64,000 nucleotides of DNA from Paenibacillus protaetiae. GTDB taxonomy: Bacteria > Bacillota > Bacilli > Paenibacillales > Paenibacillaceae. Every line of letters starts with the position of its first letter. The stretch's first letter is position 1. Under the pieces are notes generated by a model. It saw only the letters and a program-made list of their open reading frames with translations, did no database searches and had not been told where the DNA came from. The stretch is from positions 3,530,001 to 3,594,000 of the forward strand of contig NZ_CP035492.1 in assembly GCF_004135365.1 (NCBI RefSeq), written 5' to 3'. The position numbers and the translations under genes were made by a program. Shown one piece after another: positions 36,803-46,127 of this stretch.

Positions 36803-37312
36803 ATGGAAGTGAACAAACAAGCGTTTCGGATTGGGGCGGCGGTAGTGCTGCTTGGGGCAGGCATCTGGATTGGAACAGGCTGGAACTCCATTATCGAGGC
36901 GGATACGAATTCAGCCACTCCCGGTTCTGCTGATGATCCGGTTGTAACGAAAAGTTATGTAGATGAGCAGATTGCCAAGCTTTCCGGCGGGACTTCGAAT
37001 GGGTCGAGCAACTCGGGCAGCAATAATGAAGGGCAAAGCGGTACGCTTGAAGTTGTTACTTTGCCTAGCGGCAAATTGTTGATTGCTGCTGATGGATCAC
37101 AAGTCATTGTTCGTGCCGGCAAAGCGGTTGCCTATAGTGCGGATGCCAACGGCCTTGCAGACGTAACCGCTGGCCAAGACTTAACGAACGGTCAAGTGGT
37201 TCCGAATAACCATTTGTTATGGTTTCCAAGACCAGGCCGCGGTATTACAACAGATCCTTCCTATACGGGAAGTTTAACGGTAATGGTAAGCGGATCGTAC
37301 ACCATTAAGTAA
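36803..37312 (+). CDS. Small membrane-anchored surface protein
   Basis: 169 residues, unknown family. The start follows GAGAGGAG. One N-terminal TM or uncleaved signal (IGAAVVLLGAGIWIGTGW), then a linker with VVTKSYVDEQIAKLSG (a short helix) and a Ser/Gly/Asn stretch, then a small beta-rich C-terminal domain (residues about 85-169). Lies after the repeated-domain protein but behind its own hairpin. No function can be given. Confidence 0.75.
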   Translation: MEVNKQAFRIGAAVVLLGAGIWIGTGWNSIIEADTNSATPGSADDPVVTKSYVDEQIAKLSGGTSNGSSNSGSNNEGQSGTLEVVTLPSGKLLIAADGSQVIVRAGKAVAYSADANGLADVTAGQDLTNGQVVPNNHLLWFPRPGRGITTDPSYTGSLTVMVSGSYTIK

Positions 37313-37574
37313 GCCAAGGTCCTTTAGTCACTTTGTGACACAGTAAAGCAGCGCAACATTGTAAGCAGCCTCAAGTGGATTCAGATGTTTGTCAGCGGTT
37401 AAAGGGCAGTTACTCGGCGACGAGAGCTGGCGCTAAGGAACCCGGAACCGCGTTCTGGAATATGGTGAAGTAAACATAATTTGCACCTCCTTACAATACC
37501 TTATACGCTTTAGAATGGCCGGATTCGAGCACGATATGGATGTGTTCTTAATTCATATGGAGGTGCTTGAAATC
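37313..37574. other. Gene-free stretch between the membrane protein and the SASP gene
   Basis: About 260 bases with no gene. It holds a small hairpin GTCAC-TTT-GTGAC near 37328-37340 nested in CTTTA/TAAAG. I recognise no riboswitch or other RNA class here. Confidence 0.3.
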
Positions 37575-37841
37575 ATGAGCCGATCAAATTCGAACAAGGT
37601 AGTTATTGAAGGATCCAGAGCAGCGCTTAATCAAATGAAATACGAGATTGCAGCTGAATTTGGCTTAACGACCGGATATGCCGGAGGAGGTATGGATGCT
37701 GAATTCGCAGGCGAGCTTGGCTCGGTTGGTGGCGGACAGGTGAACTGGTCCAATTTATCGACACGGCAAGCCGGTTCGGTTGGCGGGGAAATAACAAAAC
37801 GGCTGATTGCTCAAGCCGAAAAAGTTTTGCACGGTTTATAA
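37575..37841 (+). CDS. Alpha/beta-type small acid-soluble spore protein
   Basis: 88 residues. It coats and protects spore DNA and is degraded at germination. ATG 37575 follows GGAGGTG at 37559-37565; the upstream in-frame codons would add a non-conserved stretch. Signature: NSNKVVIEGSRAALNQMKYE near the N terminus, EFAGELGSVGGGQVNW (the GPR protease site lies here in the family) and GEITKRLIAQAEKVL at the end. Made under sigma-G in related species; I did not find a convincing sigma-G promoter. Confidence 0.92.
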   Translation: MSRSNSNKVVIEGSRAALNQMKYEIAAEFGLTTGYAGGGMDAEFAGELGSVGGGQVNWSNLSTRQAGSVGGEITKRLIAQAEKVLHGL

Positions 37842-37897
37842 TACTGCAGCAAGCGTTCTAAATACAGGGGCTATTACGTGTCAGAAAGGCACTTACA

Positions 37898-37926
37898 TTG
37901 ACACCCTGTACCAATTTCGGTATCAT
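37898..37926 (+). promoter_or_regulatory. Consensus sigma-A promoter before metK
   Basis: TTGACA (37898-37903), 17-base spacer, TATCAT (37921-37926). This is the best sigma-A match in the window. Confidence 0.8.
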
Positions 37927-37941
37927 ACTGTTTTAGAAAGA

Positions 37942-37985
37942 GTTGTCTAACAACCTTTTCCTTCGCGGAAAAGGTTCATTTTTTG
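37942..37985 (+). terminator. Leader terminator/attenuator before metK
   Basis: AACCTTTTCC (37952-37961) pairs with GGAAAAGGTT (37967-37976), followed by CATTTTTT. An alternative hairpin GTTGT (37942-37946)/ACAAC (37950-37954) overlaps its left arm. The predicted transcript start (about 37933) is only about 20 bases upstream, so either metK is attenuated or this is a roughly 50-base RNA. Confidence 0.6.
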
Positions 37986-38038
37986 TGTGTAGAACAATTG
38001 TACTTATAACATACTAAGGCAGTAGGAGGTTGATACGG

Positions 38039-39241
38039 ATGTCGGTCAAAGGTCGTCATTTATTCACATCGGAGTCGGTAACAGAAGGCCATCCGGATAA
38101 AATCTGTGACCAAATCTCTGACGCAGTACTTGATGCGTTTCTGGAGGTTGACCCATATGCCCGCGTAGCTTGTGAAGTTTCGGTGGCTACCGGTCTTGTT
38201 CTTGTCATTGGTGAAATAAGCAGCCGTGCTGATTATGTTGATATATCGGCAATTGCACGCCGCACAATTAAAGAAATTGGGTATACACGCGCGAAGTATG
38301 GTTTTGACTCCACAACTTGCGCAGTTTTAACTTCACTTAACGAGCAATCTGCAGATATTGCACAAGGTGTCAACGCAGCCCTTGAAAGCCGCGAAGGCAA
38401 AAACATCCGCGAAGAAAATCCGGATATTGGCGCAGGCGACCAAGGTTTGATGTTTGGTTTTGCAACCAACGAAACGCCTGAGCTTATGCCGATGCCAATC
38501 GCATTGTCGCACCGCATTGCCCGCCGTTTGTCTGAGGTTCGCAAGAACGGTACGCTGGAATACCTGCGTCCGGACGGCAAAACGCAAGTGACGATTGAAT
38601 ATGTGGACGGCAAGCCTACCCGTGTAGACGCCATCGTCGTATCGACGCAGCATGCCGAAGAAGTTACGCTGGAGCAAATCCAAGCGGATGTTATGGAGCA
38701 TGTTATTAAACCCGTTGTACCGGCTGAATGGCTGGACAGCGAAACCAAATATTACATCAACCCGACAGGCCGCTTTGTTATCGGCGGTCCTCAAGGCGAT
38801 GCAGGTCTTACCGGCCGTAAAATTATTGTCGACACTTATGGCGGCTACGCTCGCCATGGCGGCGGCGCATTTTCCGGCAAGGATCCAACCAAAGTGGACC
38901 GTTCCGCCGCTTATGCAGCCCGTTATGTAGCGAAAAACCTCGTAGCGGCAGGCTTGGCGGATAAAGTCGAAATTCAGCTTGCTTACGCGATTGGCGTTGC
39001 GAACCCGGTATCGATTAATGTCGATACGTATGGCACCGGCAAAGTATCCGAAGAGAAACTGGTTGAAGTGATCCGCAATAACTTTGACCTCCGTCCTGCA
39101 GGTATTATTAAAATGCTTGACCTTCGCCGTCCGATTTATGCAAAAACAGCTGCTTACGGCCACTTTGGCCGTACAGACATCGACCTTCCTTGGGAACGTG
39201 TCGACAAAGCGGAAATTCTCCGCACACAAGCCCTTGCGTAA
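38039..39241 (+). CDS. metK: S-adenosylmethionine synthetase
   Basis: Cytosolic enzyme making SAM from methionine and ATP. 400 residues, the normal size. ATG 38039 follows AGGAGGT at 38024-38030. Motifs: [20 protein letters not shown], the ATP/Mg loop [31 protein letters not shown] and [12 protein letters not shown]. No SAM-I (S-box) riboswitch is visible upstream; the leader is a short terminator instead. A good intrinsic terminator follows. Confidence 0.98.
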   Translation: MSVKGRHLFTSESVTEGHPDKICDQISDAVLDAFLEVDPYARVACEVSVATGLVLVIGEISSRADYVDISAIARRTIKEIGYTRAKYGFDSTTCAVLTSLNEQSADIAQGVNAALESREGKNIREENPDIGAGDQGLMFGFATNETPELMPMPIALSHRIARRLSEVRKNGTLEYLRPDGKTQVTIEYVDGKPTRVDAIVVSTQHAEEVTLEQIQADVMEHVIKPVVPAEWLDSETKYYINPTGRFVIGGPQGDAGLTGRKIIVDTYGGYARHGGGAFSGKDPTKVDRSAAYAARYVAKNLVAAGLADKVEIQLAYAIGVANPVSINVDTYGTGKVSEEKLVEVIRNNFDLRPAGIIKMLDLRRPIYAKTAAYGHFGRTDIDLPWERVDKAEILRTQALA

Positions 39242-39256
39242 ATGATAAAACAAATG

Positions 39257-39291
39257 AACTCCCGGTCCGGTATAGGATCGGGAGTTTTTTT
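39257..39291 (+). terminator. Terminator after metK
   Basis: AACTCCCG (39257-39264) pairs with CGGGAGTT (39279-39286), then a T run; inner TCC/GGA extends the stem. Confidence 0.9.
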
Positions 39292-39452
39292 GATTGAGCG
39301 CTTATGCTCCTAGTGGAGTCGGACTCGCTACAAGCATGTATTTTTCACTTGCTGACACATGAGGTATGGAACAAAAATGGAAAAAATATAAACATAATGG
39401 ATCATCAAGCCGACAAATACAATACGAGTGTAAATTTGTGGGGAGTGATGGA

Positions 39453-42400
39453 ATGAAGCGCAACAAAGTATTGTTGATGCTGGCGGTCGTTTTGCTGCTG
39501 CATATCAGTTGGCTGTCGGCAGGGGGCTTGGCGGAGGCAAAGCTTATGCGGCCGCCGGACCTGCCATTGTGAGCCAGTCACCGGCTAATAATTATACCAA
39601 TACGTCTTTAAGCTCGGCTTTAACGTTAACTTTTGATGAAAGTGTCACCCGGGGTACAGGCAACGCGTCCGTATCCTTATATAAAAATGCGACCAACGAG
39701 CTGGTAGAATCGTTTGTTGTCTCCAGCAGCAGCCGGATCACGCTTGATTCGGCTAAACGGATGGTTACGATCCGTCCTACGCAGGCACTGCAGCTGAACA
39801 CCGATTACTATGTGCTGATTGATTGGGGTGCATTCGTCAGCGAAAGCAGCGGTACGCCGTTTGCCGGCATTTCCAGTGCGAGAGACTGGACTTTCCACAC
39901 GGTTCAAACATTAGATGTAACCCGTCCATCGCTGACAAGCAAATCGCCGGATGTGAATGAGACCAATGTGCCTATCACTTCTGCGATTACGCTTCAGTTC
40001 AGTGAGCCGGTCTATGCCGCCCAAGGCGACATTGTGCTGCAGTCAACCTATGACCATCGGGAAATATCTGTCACCTCGTCTGCGGTGCAAGGCAGCGGCA
40101 CTTCGACCATCCTAGTGAGTCTGGCGGAGCTTTTGTACTCGCAAACGACTTATACGCTGACCATAGCGAACGGCCTGTTTCAGGATGCCGCCGGCAATGC
40201 GCTTGCTGCGCAAAGCTGGTCGTTTAAAACAGCGGCAGCACCGGTCAATATATCCGGTGAAGTTTCACCGGCCAATCAAGCGACAATGGTTCCGGTAACA
40301 TCCGCTTTGTCGGTTACATTTGACCAGCCGGTATCGGCAGCTTCTAATAAATATATTGAAATTCGCAGAGTAAGCGACAACGTGTCGATTGAGAAAATAG
40401 CCGCTTCGTCGTCCCGGGTGACGATCAGCGGCAATACGGTTACGATCCGGCCAAGCACCCTCGCGAAAGGCACAGCTTATTATGTGCTGGTCGATCCCGG
40501 CGCTTTTTATAAGACCGGAACGCCTGGCGATATATTTCCGGGTATCGTGAATGCAACAAGATGGATGTTTGTCACGGATCCCGGTCCGGACAGTGTTGCG
40601 CCAACCGTAAAAACGTTGACACCTGCACATCAATCCGTAATTGGCGGATTAACGACGAAGCTGCAAATGGAATTCAGCGAGCCGGTTTACCCGGATTCCG
40701 GCAGTATCGAGATCCGCAATGCCGCTAACGGCGCTTTGTACAAAACGATATCCGTCACTTCCAATCTGGTGACCGGCGGCGGATCAACCCAAATCACGAT
40801 TGATCCGGGTATCGCGTTTAATAAGGACGCCCAATATTATGTTGTGATCGGCGGCAGGGTGTTCCGCGATGCGGCTGGCAACTATTACAGCGGCATGGCT
40901 GCCCGCAGCTGGCTGTTTACGACAACGGAGCAGGATACGACAGCGCCGGTGTTCAGCTCCGCGAGCCGCAGCGGCGCTTATATTACGCTAACCTATAATG
41001 AAGTGCTTAATTCTTCGTCGATTCCGTCTGTTTCCAGCTTTATCGTCACGATTGACGGCTCGAGCCGGGCTATCCAATCGGTATCGGTGTCGGGCAAGAC
41101 GGTAACGCTTCGCATGTCGGGTTCCATTTCGGATTCCCAGACTGTCAAGTTATCGTATACCCGTCCGGGCAGCGGCGGCATTCAGGACCCTTCGGGCAAC
41201 CAGGCAGCCAGCTTGTCTACCCGCACGATTCAAACCGGCTATACCGAGGATGACGATGATGATACAAGCCCGGTATTAACCTATATTGAAGCCAGCGGCC
41301 GGACGGTCACGTTAAAATATAATGAGGAGCTGAATTCGACGTATGTGCCTTCCACCAGCCGGTATTCGGTTGTAGCGGACGGAAATGCCATTTCGGTGAA
41401 TCAGGTTATCGTATCCGGCGTAGAAGTGGTACTGACACTCAGCCAATTTTTAACGAACAGCTCGACGATTAAAGTATCGTATACCGCTTCAGGTACGCGA
41501 GTGCAGGACCTATACGGCAATTATGCCGCGTCATTCAGCTCCAGGACGGCCAATACGTACGATTACAGTGAAGATCCGCCGATTACAAGAGCGGTGTTGA
41601 CCGGCAATTTGGTGAAGCTGACTTTTCAAAGCACGATGGACAGTTCCGCTATTCCGGCTGTAACGCAATTTGTCATCAAGGCAGGTTCGCTCCCGGTCCG
41701 TGTGACGAAAGTATCCATCAGCGGCAAGGTGGTCACCTTAACACTCCAGTCATCCCCGGACCCGGGCGATGCTGTATATGTCACTTATTCACAAAGCACG
41801 ACAGGGCTCAAGACAAACGGCGGTACGCCTATTGCATCATTTGTAAATGTGGAAGTGGATAATCAGACGTCCATTGATGATGCGCTTGCTGACGGGCTGG
41901 AGCTGACCGATGACGGACAAGTGGCGCTTGACGCATCTGCCGCTGCGGTCAAAACCGTAATGACTCCATCCGGCAACTATGCAAGCCGGTATACATTTGA
42001 CCCGGATTTGATCGCGGACGCTTGGACCGCTTCCCGGATTGCGGGAAATAACCCAACCAGAATCATGTTTCAAGTGCCGTCTTCGCAAATTGCGGGCATG
42101 GTGGCCGTTCCATTAACTGCGCTGCAAACGATCAGCTATTCGGACAGCCAAGCAACGTTTGCTGTTTATTACAAAAATCTTGTTTATGAGGTTCCGGTAT
42201 CCGCTTTGAATTACAGCGAGCTGTATCAGGTAGCAAACGGTACCGTCATGTATTTGCTGATCGAGCTTGAACGCGGCGCCATGAGCGAAACGAATATGCT
42301 GAAAAATGCCGTGTCCGGTGCGCAAGGTTCGTTAATCACCGACCCCTATTATATGAAAGCATCGGTAATGGGCGGCACAAAAATTGTTCCCATCGACAAT

Positions 42401-43159
42401 TTCAAAAATTACTTTAATGTCCGCCTGACAACAGGCAATGCTGTGACGAGCGGATATTCTTCCTTAGTGCTGTTCGACACGCAAGCGGGCAAAGTGATGA
42501 GCGCGCCTACTTCGTTCACCGCTTATGGCGGATCTACGATTGCATCATCCAAAATTAGAGGGAATGGAGCCTTCGCGCTGGTGAAAGGCAGCTCCCCGTA
42601 CACCGACGTCAGTTCGCACTGGGCTGTAACCACCATCCGCTCACTGGCAAGCAAGTTTGTTGTAGAAGGCACCAGTGCGGCTAAATATGAGCCGAACAAA
42701 GCGATTACGCGCGGGGAGTTCGCGATGTTTATTGCCAAAGGCCTAGGCCTTCCCGGCAAGCCGTCTGCAGCTTCGAAATTCATTGATGTGAATGCAGGAA
42801 CGGCGATGGGAGCTTATATCGGGGCAGCGTCAAGCGCCGGAATCGTGCAGGGCACATCCGGCAATACGTTTAACCCGAACAGCTATATTACCCGTGAGGA
42901 TATGGCGGTCATGATGATGCGCGCCGCATCCGTAGCAGGTTCCCTGCCGCAGCTGGGCAGTACGGAAAGCAGCTACCTGCAGCGCTTTACCGACCGCGGA
43001 AGCATCGGCTCCTGGGCTAGAACATCAGTAGCCCAGGCTGTATATGCCGGCATAATCGCCGGCATGACGCCTTCCACCTTCAGCCCTAAAACCAATGCCA
43101 CGCGGGCGGAAGCGGCAGTTATGCTGGAACGCCTGCTGAAATACGCGAAGCTGATTTAA
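39453..43159 (+). pseudogene. Surface protein with SbsA-type Ig-like domains and three SLH domains, frame-interrupted
   Basis: ATG 39453 opens a signal peptide (KRNKVLLMLAVVLLLHISWL) in one frame; the body follows in another frame. One extra G in the run at 39532-39536 would join SAGG to LGGGKAYAAAGPAIV and give about 1235 residues. Body: three or four Big_5/SbsA-like Ig domains, each starting with a P.........F.E.V pattern (TLTFDESVTRGTG; ITLQFSEPVYAA; LQMEFSEPVYPDSG) and ending in W.F/TF, then three shorter Ig-like repeats (TYNEVLNSS, KYNEELNST, TFQSTMDSS), then a beta domain and three SLH domains (YTDVSSHWAVTTIR; FIDVNAGTAMGAYIG; FTDRGSIGSWARTS). Likely wall-attached via pyruvylated polymer. 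As given, the main reading frame lacks its signal peptide; an assembly error is possible. Confidence 0.85.
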
Positions 43160-43163
43160 ACCG

Positions 43164-43213
43164 AAATAAACCTGCGTTTCTGCCGTCCGGCGGAAGCGCA
43201 GGTTTATTTTTTT
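43164..43213 (+). terminator. Terminator of the Ig-like/SLH gene
   Basis: AAATAAACCTGCG (43164-43176) pairs with CGCAGGTTTATTT (43197-43209), followed by T. The loop holds a small GCCG-TC-CGGC hairpin. Confidence 0.9.
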
Positions 43214-43295
43214 ATATCATCGGGCGCAGAGATAGGATATATCTTTCACTTTTCACATTGTGATAGTAGTCTTTTATTGCGAGGAACTTTTCGCC

Positions 43296-43310
43296 TAGAC
43301 TTGCAGTCTA
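43296..43310. promoter_or_regulatory. Dyad upstream of the phosphodiester glycosidase gene
   Basis: TAGACT-TGC-AGTCTA, a perfect 6-6 dyad about 40 bases before the start codon and overlapping a possible -10 (TATTAA). Possible operator; regulator unknown. Confidence 0.3.
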
Positions 43311-43347
43311 TTAATAGTAGATTGCGAGATGGGAGAGTTGCTAGCGT

Positions 43348-46059
43348 ATGCGATTGAAAAAAAAGAATAAAGGCCGGCAAGCAAAAAGGTTGGCGGTTAA
43401 GACAGCGATAGTGATGCTTGGCGGTACATTAGCTATACAACCGGCTGGGGCGGTTATGCCTGCTGGATGGAGCCCGGTTCATATACATGCCGCTGCCGCA
43501 GCAGCGGCAGCGAATACATTGAAGGAAGTAAGCGAGTCGATTGTTACTTCAGGGGCGAAACGGATCGATTATTTGTGGACGGCAACCCGAAGCGGTAAAA
43601 CCGCCACTTCGAACGTGCATGTGATCGAAGTTGACTTAAGCAATCCAAACGTCAAGCTGGACGCAATCAGCGGCAAAAACAGCACCGTCGGCACTTTAAA
43701 CACGGTGCAAAATATGGTCAAAGAAAGCGGCGCAGTGGCTGGCATTAATGCCGATGTGTTCAACACAACGACGGAAGGGGCGCCGATGGGCCCGCAAATT
43801 ACGAATGGCGTTCTAATGTCCACACCGGAACAGCTTTCGGGCATGTATGCGTTTGGCATTTCCAATAGCCGCGTACCTAGCGTGGACAGCTACAGCTTTA
43901 AAGGGACGGTAACGGCACAGGATGGAACAGCTTACCAGCTGGCCGGCATGAACCAGTCGTCTTATTCGCCGGAGGGCGGCAGCTCGGTCTACAGCCACGT
44001 AGATGCAGCTTACATTTATACAAGCGCATGGGGCGGTGCGCAGCGTCCCAAAAACTCGGCGACAACTCCAACGGAAGTGCTCGTCCGCAACGGAGTGATC
44101 GAGAAAATTTCGATTGATGCGCCGCTGGCGGACACGCCTCCGGCAGACGGCTATATTTTGCGGACGCATGGCAAAGCCGCCGATTTTGTGAAAAGCCATC
44201 TGCAAGTAGGGCAAACCATTCAATCGGATTACACGCTTGTGTCCAATACAACGGGCAAAAACGTTGATCCAAACAGCTTTCAAATGCTGGTGGGCGGCCA
44301 TACCATTCTGGTCAATAACGGAGCGGCAGCGGCATTCTCACGCGATATTACCGGTGTAAGCGGTTCTTCTTATGTGTCGCGCTCGGCGGTAGGCTACTCC
44401 AAGGACGGCAAAAAAGTGTATTTGATTACAACCGAAAAATACGGAAACAGCACAGGCGTTAATCTGAAGGAGCTTCAAGACATTATGGTGAAGCTCGGCG
44501 TCTATAAAGGCATGAATTTGGATGGCGGCGGCTCCACCACGATGGTTGAGCGTCCGCTGGCGGAAACTTCGCTGACGTTATCGCATTCCACCCAATACGA
44601 TACGACGCAGCGCAGTGTGTCGAACGGCATCGGCGTTTTCTCTACGGCGCCGCAAGGGCAGCTGAAAGGCATGAAGGTGAGCGGAGCGAACGTGCTCCTG
44701 CTTGGCACGACAGCTTCCTATACGGCAAAAGGCTACGACAACTATTATAATCCGTATACGGTTGACAGCGCCGCCGCAAGCTGGAGCGTAACTTCCGGCT
44801 CAATTGGCACATTCAGCGGCAATACTCTTACCGCAACAAAAGCCGGCAGCGGCACCATCACGGTGAAATCCGGTTCGGTCACCTCGACCTATAACGTGGA
44901 AGTGGTCGGCAAAGACCAAATCGCTTCGCTGAAAATCGACACGGCAGCAGGCGTGCTGGCAAGCGGCGCGCAAGTGTCTGTTCCGATTACAGTTACGCTG
45001 AAGGACGGCAAGACGTATAAGCTTAGCGGCAACTCGGTGAAATGGGAGTTCATCGGGTTTACGGCAACGCAAAAAGATAATACGCTGACGGTAAACACGG
45101 TTAACGACGGCACGAAGACGGGTTACGCGATTGCCCGGTATGACGGATATCCGACAATGATTCCGTTGACGCCAGGTCAAAGCGAGACGGTATTCGAAGA
45201 TTTCGAGAACCCGAACTATTTGATTAGCGGACAAGTTACGCCGGATACGACTTTGGGAGGCGTAAAGCTGGTGACGGGCCTAGGCGGGCAAACAACCGGC
45301 AAATCGCTGCAAATCTCGTATGATTTTACGGCGGGCACCGGAACGAAAGCTTCCTATGCAGTGTTTAATACGAACGGTCGGACGGTCGGCGGTTCTCCTT
45401 CTTCGATGACGATGGATATATACGGCGATAAGAGCCTGAACTGGCTGAGAGCCGAGTTTATCGACAATGCCGGCAAATCGTACCTTGTTGATCTAGCGAA
45501 GCAGATCGACTGGTCCGGCTGGAAAAATGTAAAAGCAGACCTGTCTTCTCTCGGCATGTCTTATCCGGTGAAGCTGAAGCGGATATATGTCGTTACAACG
45601 GGAGACGGACAAGACGAACGTGCCGCATCCGGTTCAATCGGTATTGATAATATTAAGATGCAATTCCCGGTCAATGTCCCGGCTGCTCCATCAACCCAAA
45701 TCGTTATGAACATCGGCAACAAAGCGGCGACGGTAGGAGGAAAGGCATATACGCTTGATGTGGCTCCGGTTGAGATGCAAGGTACGACTTACGTACCGAT
45801 TCGTTTCATTAGCGAAGCGATGGGCGGCATTGTAAAATGGGAACAAAGTTTGAGCCGAGTGACCGTTCTGCGAGGCAGCACGATGCTGGAAATGAACATC
45901 GGCAAAAAAGAAATGAATGTAAACGGCAAGGTTTCCGCGACTTCGGTTGCTCCGATTATCCAAAATAACCGGACGTTAATTCCGATTCGCCTCGTCTCCG
46001 AGAACCTGGGACTTAAGGTTGATTACGAAGCGAAGACGCGGAAAGTTACCATCAGTTAA
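43348..46059 (+). CDS. Phosphodiester glycosidase-family secreted protein with C-terminal copper-amine-oxidase-like domains
   Basis: 903 residues. The ATG follows GGGAGAG. A basic start and a hydrophobic segment (AVKTAIVMLGGTLAIQPAGA) act as signal. The NAGPA/phosphodiester glycosidase domain (about residues 85-440) has the typical AGINADVFN, GPQITNGVL, VSRSAVGYSKDGKKVYLIT and MNLDGGGSTTMVE motifs. Then come an Ig-like segment, a beta-sandwich carbohydrate-binding-like domain (FEDFENPNYLISGQVTP onward), and two copper-amine-oxidase N-terminal-type domains (TYVPIRFISEAMGG; TLIPIRLVSENLGL). In Bacillales such enzymes cleave sugar-phosphate bonds of wall polymers. No metal-binding amine oxidase site is expected from the last domains, which are stalk or binding modules. 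Confidence 0.85.
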   Translation: MRLKKKNKGRQAKRLAVKTAIVMLGGTLAIQPAGAVMPAGWSPVHIHAAAAAAAANTLKEVSESIVTSGAKRIDYLWTATRSGKTATSNVHVIEVDLSNPNVKLDAISGKNSTVGTLNTVQNMVKESGAVAGINADVFNTTTEGAPMGPQITNGVLMSTPEQLSGMYAFGISNSRVPSVDSYSFKGTVTAQDGTAYQLAGMNQSSYSPEGGSSVYSHVDAAYIYTSAWGGAQRPKNSATTPTEVLVRNGVIEKISIDAPLADTPPADGYILRTHGKAADFVKSHLQVGQTIQSDYTLVSNTTGKNVDPNSFQMLVGGHTILVNNGAAAAFSRDITGVSGSSYVSRSAVGYSKDGKKVYLITTEKYGNSTGVNLKELQDIMVKLGVYKGMNLDGGGSTTMVERPLAETSLTLSHSTQYDTTQRSVSNGIGVFSTAPQGQLKGMKVSGANVLLLGTTASYTAKGYDNYYNPYTVDSAAASWSVTSGSIGTFSGNTLTATKAGSGTITVKSGSVTSTYNVEVVGKDQIASLKIDTAAGVLASGAQVSVPITVTLKDGKTYKLSGNSVKWEFIGFTATQKDNTLTVNTVNDGTKTGYAIARYDGYPTMIPLTPGQSETVFEDFENPNYLISGQVTPDTTLGGVKLVTGLGGQTTGKSLQISYDFTAGTGTKASYAVFNTNGRTVGGSPSSMTMDIYGDKSLNWLRAEFIDNAGKSYLVDLAKQIDWSGWKNVKADLSSLGMSYPVKLKRIYVVTTGDGQDERAASGSIGIDNIKMQFPVNVPAAPSTQIVMNIGNKAATVGGKAYTLDVAPVEMQGTTYVPIRFISEAMGGIVKWEQSLSRVTVLRGSTMLEMNIGKKEMNVNGKVSATSVAPIIQNNRTLIPIRLVSENLGLKVDYEAKTRKVTIS

Positions 46060-46127
46060 GAGTAGACGTTTCGCAGCCGATCTGTGTATGATAGGTAGTA
46101 TAACCTTGACGACAGAAAGGTTGTCGA

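Noticed and set aside
37842-38038. SAM-I riboswitch before metK
   Set aside because: The leader between the promoter and metK is too short and the conserved S-box elements are missing.
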